Translations under genes and position numbers: made by a program
Notes under the pieces: generated by a model
Seen by the model: only the letters and a program-made list of their open reading frames with translations
What the model was told of the DNA's origin: nothing
Databases searched by the model: none
From: Verrucomicrobiales bacterium
GTDB taxonomy: Bacteria; Verrucomicrobiota; Verrucomicrobiia; Verrucomicrobiales; Akkermansiaceae
Assembly: GCA_003527555.1 (NCBI GenBank)
Contig: DPWT01000122.1
Location: 1 to 6,209 of the forward strand
Direction: 5' to 3'
DNA length: 6,209 nt
Shown: one piece after another, positions 4,631-6,209 of the stretch
Position numbering within the stretch: the stretch's first letter is position 1
Layout of the letters: each line of letters starts with the position of its first letter

Positions 4631-5983
4631 ATGAGAGAAATCACTCTAATGGAGAAACTAGGATCTGAATTAGTTGCCCGTGCGGCTCGGGCTGTGCGTT
4701 CCGTTGCAAGTGCTATACCACGCAGAGATAATATGGAGCAGGAGCTGGTCGATGCTGAAGTGGCGCAACAGCGAGGTCATTTCTTACCTGATGAAAACGA
4801 GCGGCTCTGTGAAATTTTTGCACGCTATTTGAGTGCGCGGGGCATTTTGCTGGAAGTCGTGGCGACCATCGAGCCGATCCTCGATCAGCTACCAAAGGCC
4901 ACTGGTCGAAATCATGAGAGCGAATGGCAATGCTGCATGCGCACCTATATTATCGGGTTCACAGCCGCTGCGATGCTCGTACGATCAGCAACTTATATGG
5001 TGAGCTTTGCGCAGAACAGGTCTGTGGTTTGGAAAAAACTCGATGAAGCTGAGCCGCGCTACGGAATCCCCGTCAAGAGCTTTACCATGGTTTATAAGAA
5101 TCTTGGCTCTGCGAGGCGAATGTATAGATTTCACGAGGCGATGACATTTTACGAAGTGTATCGTGATGACATCACAGCACTATCTGATGATCCCTTGGTT
5201 GGCGAGCTGGTGCAGATTCTTGCACATGAGGAGCAATTTTTTGAAACACGGAAACGCAACTACTTACAAAAGAAGTGGGCGTATCGGCGCCATTCTTTCA
5301 AGCGACGACATATTTCTGGATATAAAAAAGTGATGTTTCACCTTTTTAAGTTCAGTGGTAGCGCGATCGCGGAGATGAAGCAGCCATTCGTCAAGCCCAC
5401 GGGGCAGGGTAAGCGTGTTACCAAAACTACACGGGATGCCCTAAAACCTATGCTTAGGGCGGGGGATGTCATTATTACCAGGCATGATGACGCTCTGAGT
5501 AACTTATTTCTTCCTGGCTTCTGGCCTCATGCTGCCTTGTATTTAGGGGAGCAGCAGGAGCGTGATGCGCTTGGCGTTGTAATGGCAGATCGCAATAATC
5601 GTTGTTTAGAAGCGGCGCAATTTCTTGAAGCTAAAAAAGATGGTGTGCTGGTTCGCCCATTTGAAGAAACTTTGTTGGTCGATGCCTTCATGGTTATTCG
5701 CCCACGGCTAGAGAATAAGCAACGTGCCCAAGCGCTCAACAGAGCACTCATGCATGAAGGCAAACTTTATGATTTCATGTTTGATTTTCGCAAGGCTGAT
5801 AGACTTGCCTGCACGGAGGTAATATATCGTGGTTACCATGGTATTGGGTCGATCACTTTTGAGCTCAGAAAACATAAGGGCAAACTCTGTCTATCTGCAG
5901 AGGATCTCATTGCTCAGGCGCTAGACTCAGGGCACTTCGAAAAGGTTGTGGAGTTCGGGGTTGATACTAATGTGCTTACTTAG
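4631..5983 (+). CDS. YiiX/YebB-like permuted NlpC/P60 cysteine hydrolase with a long helical N-terminal region
   Basis: 450 residues. The C-terminal part (about 270-440) matches the circularly permuted NlpC/P60 fold: LRAGDVIITR (275-284), then PHAALYLG with the predicted catalytic H300, then the ADRNNRCLEAA strand, DGVLVRPFEE and MVIRPRL. These are followed by the YDFMFDF motif (380-386) and LACTEVIYRGY with the predicted catalytic C394. Order His-before-Cys is the mark of the permuted group, whose members hydrolyse or transfer acyl/amide bonds, often on lipids or cell-wall peptides. E328 may be a third active-site residue. Residues 1-260 are helical, with a basic stretch (206-233) and a moderately hydrophobic helix (107-126) that may touch the membrane. 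I cannot assign that part. No signal peptide is evident. An alternative start is M7 at 4649 (MEKLGSELV). Neither start has a Shine-Dalgarno. Substrate unknown. Confidence 0.8.
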   Translation: MREITLMEKLGSELVARAARAVRSVASAIPRRDNMEQELVDAEVAQQRGHFLPDENERLCEIFARYLSARGILLEVVATIEPILDQLPKATGRNHESEWQCCMRTYIIGFTAAAMLVRSATYMVSFAQNRSVVWKKLDEAEPRYGIPVKSFTMVYKNLGSARRMYRFHEAMTFYEVYRDDITALSDDPLVGELVQILAHEEQFFETRKRNYLQKKWAYRRHSFKRRHISGYKKVMFHLFKFSGSAIAEMKQPFVKPTGQGKRVTKTTRDALKPMLRAGDVIITRHDDALSNLFLPGFWPHAALYLGEQQERDALGVVMADRNNRCLEAAQFLEAKKDGVLVRPFEETLLVDAFMVIRPRLENKQRAQALNRALMHEGKLYDFMFDFRKADRLACTEVIYRGYHGIGSITFELRKHKGKLCLSAEDLIAQALDSGHFEKVVEFGVDTNVLT

Positions 5984-6053
5984 TTTTCACTTCCTACACG
6001 CATATATTACATATGTGCTTACTTTCCAGCCAGTTACATACTCTTATGAAAAG

Positions 6054-6073
6054 TTTGTGAAAAATTTCACAAA
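6054..6073. promoter_or_regulatory. Crp/Fnr-type binding site
   Basis: TTTGTGAAA (6054-6062) and TTTCACAAA (6065-6073) are perfect inverted arms around AA. The core is TGTGA-N6-TCACA (6056-6071), the exact consensus spacing of cAMP-receptor-protein sites. A possible -10 TATAGC (6102-6107) with a poor -35 TTGCGC (6079-6084) at 17 bases follows, and the partial gene starts at 6139. That a Crp-like protein acts here is inferred. Confidence 0.55.
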
Positions 6074-6138
6074 TAGACTTGCGCGCTATCACCGCACACG
6101 ATATAGCCCCGTCCGCCAACATCGTTGGCTACCGCATT

Positions 6139-6209
6139 ATGACCAGTTTCCTGTCATCAAGCACATTTAAATTTTTCCTATCCTTAGCGATTCTTGCGCT
6201 GGGCACTGG
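6139..6209 (+). CDS. N-terminus of an exported or membrane protein, cut by the window end
   Basis: An open frame of 23 codons begins MTSFLSSSTFKFFLSLAILA and runs off the edge. Polar residues, one lysine and a hydrophobic core of about ten residues resemble a signal peptide or first membrane helix. A Crp-type palindrome and a possible promoter lie just upstream, supporting a gene start here. In-frame TTG at 6079 would give a longer, less plausible start. Too little remains to name the product. Confidence 0.5.
   Translation, partial: MTSFLSSSTFKFFLSLAILALGT

Noticed and set aside
5999..6017. CATAT-ATTAC-ATATG stem after the YiiX-like gene, considered as a terminator
   Set aside because: The stem is all A/T apart from outer pairs and no run of T follows, so termination is not supported.
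5946..6170. Plus-strand open frame of 74 codons overlapping the end of the YiiX-like gene
   Set aside because: It begins inside the hydrolase coding region in another frame and runs through the Crp-type palindrome and likely promoter. The composition is not protein-like, and there is no motif or ribosome site.
1..6209. CRISPR array, tRNA or rRNA gene, or intact insertion sequence
   Set aside because: Scanning both strands by eye showed no spaced direct repeats, no tRNA-like cloverleaf or rRNA sequence, and no terminal repeats flanking the transposase-like gene.

Overview
The window looks like a chromosomal segment of a Gram-negative bacterium. An MlaE-type lipid-transport permease and an exported MsrB both imply an outer membrane and periplasm. 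My best guess at lineage is Verrucomicrobiota (Opitutae-like). This rests only on the protein at 600-2339, which resembles transposase-derived proteins and a C-terminal domain I associate with that phylum. No search was possible, so the placement is tentative. None of the full-length genes has a convincing Shine-Dalgarno sequence.

Layout. 1-89 (minus) is the N-terminus of a glyceraldehyde-3-phosphate dehydrogenase, cut by the window edge. 124-444 (minus) is an ArsR/SmtB-family regulator with a cysteine-rich arsenite-type tail. Together they look like the start of an arsR-gapdh(-arsJ) arsenate-resistance operon. Divergent from it, 600-2339 (plus) encodes a 579-residue composite protein: a degenerate IS200/RAYT-like Y1 transposase domain without catalytic residues, a strongly basic linker, one membrane helix, and a predicted periplasmic domain. 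A weak terminator follows. 2577-3146 (minus) is an exported peptide-methionine (R)-S-oxide reductase (MsrB). 3208-3996 (minus) is the ABC permease MlaE, without mlaF or mlaD beside it. 4133-4408 (minus) is a HU-family DNA-binding protein with a strong intrinsic terminator. Divergent from HU, 4631-5983 (plus) encodes a permuted NlpC/P60 (YiiX/YebB-like) cysteine hydrolase with a long, unassigned helical N-terminal region. At 6139 a new plus-strand gene begins with a signal-peptide-like N-terminus and runs off the window.

Regulatory structure. A perfect 7+7 inverted repeat covers the arsR start codon. A 7+7 repeat lies upstream of the transposase-derived gene. A perfect 20-bp palindrome with an extra half-site lies between the HU and YiiX-like genes. 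A perfect TGTGA-N6-TCACA (Crp/Fnr-type) site lies upstream of the last partial gene.

The most notable item is the 600-2339 gene. It looks like a domesticated, catalytically dead transposase fused to a membrane anchor and an extracytoplasmic domain, an arrangement formally similar to ToxR-type membrane-tethered DNA-binding proteins. Otherwise the window is a set of mostly independent housekeeping and stress genes, not one system.
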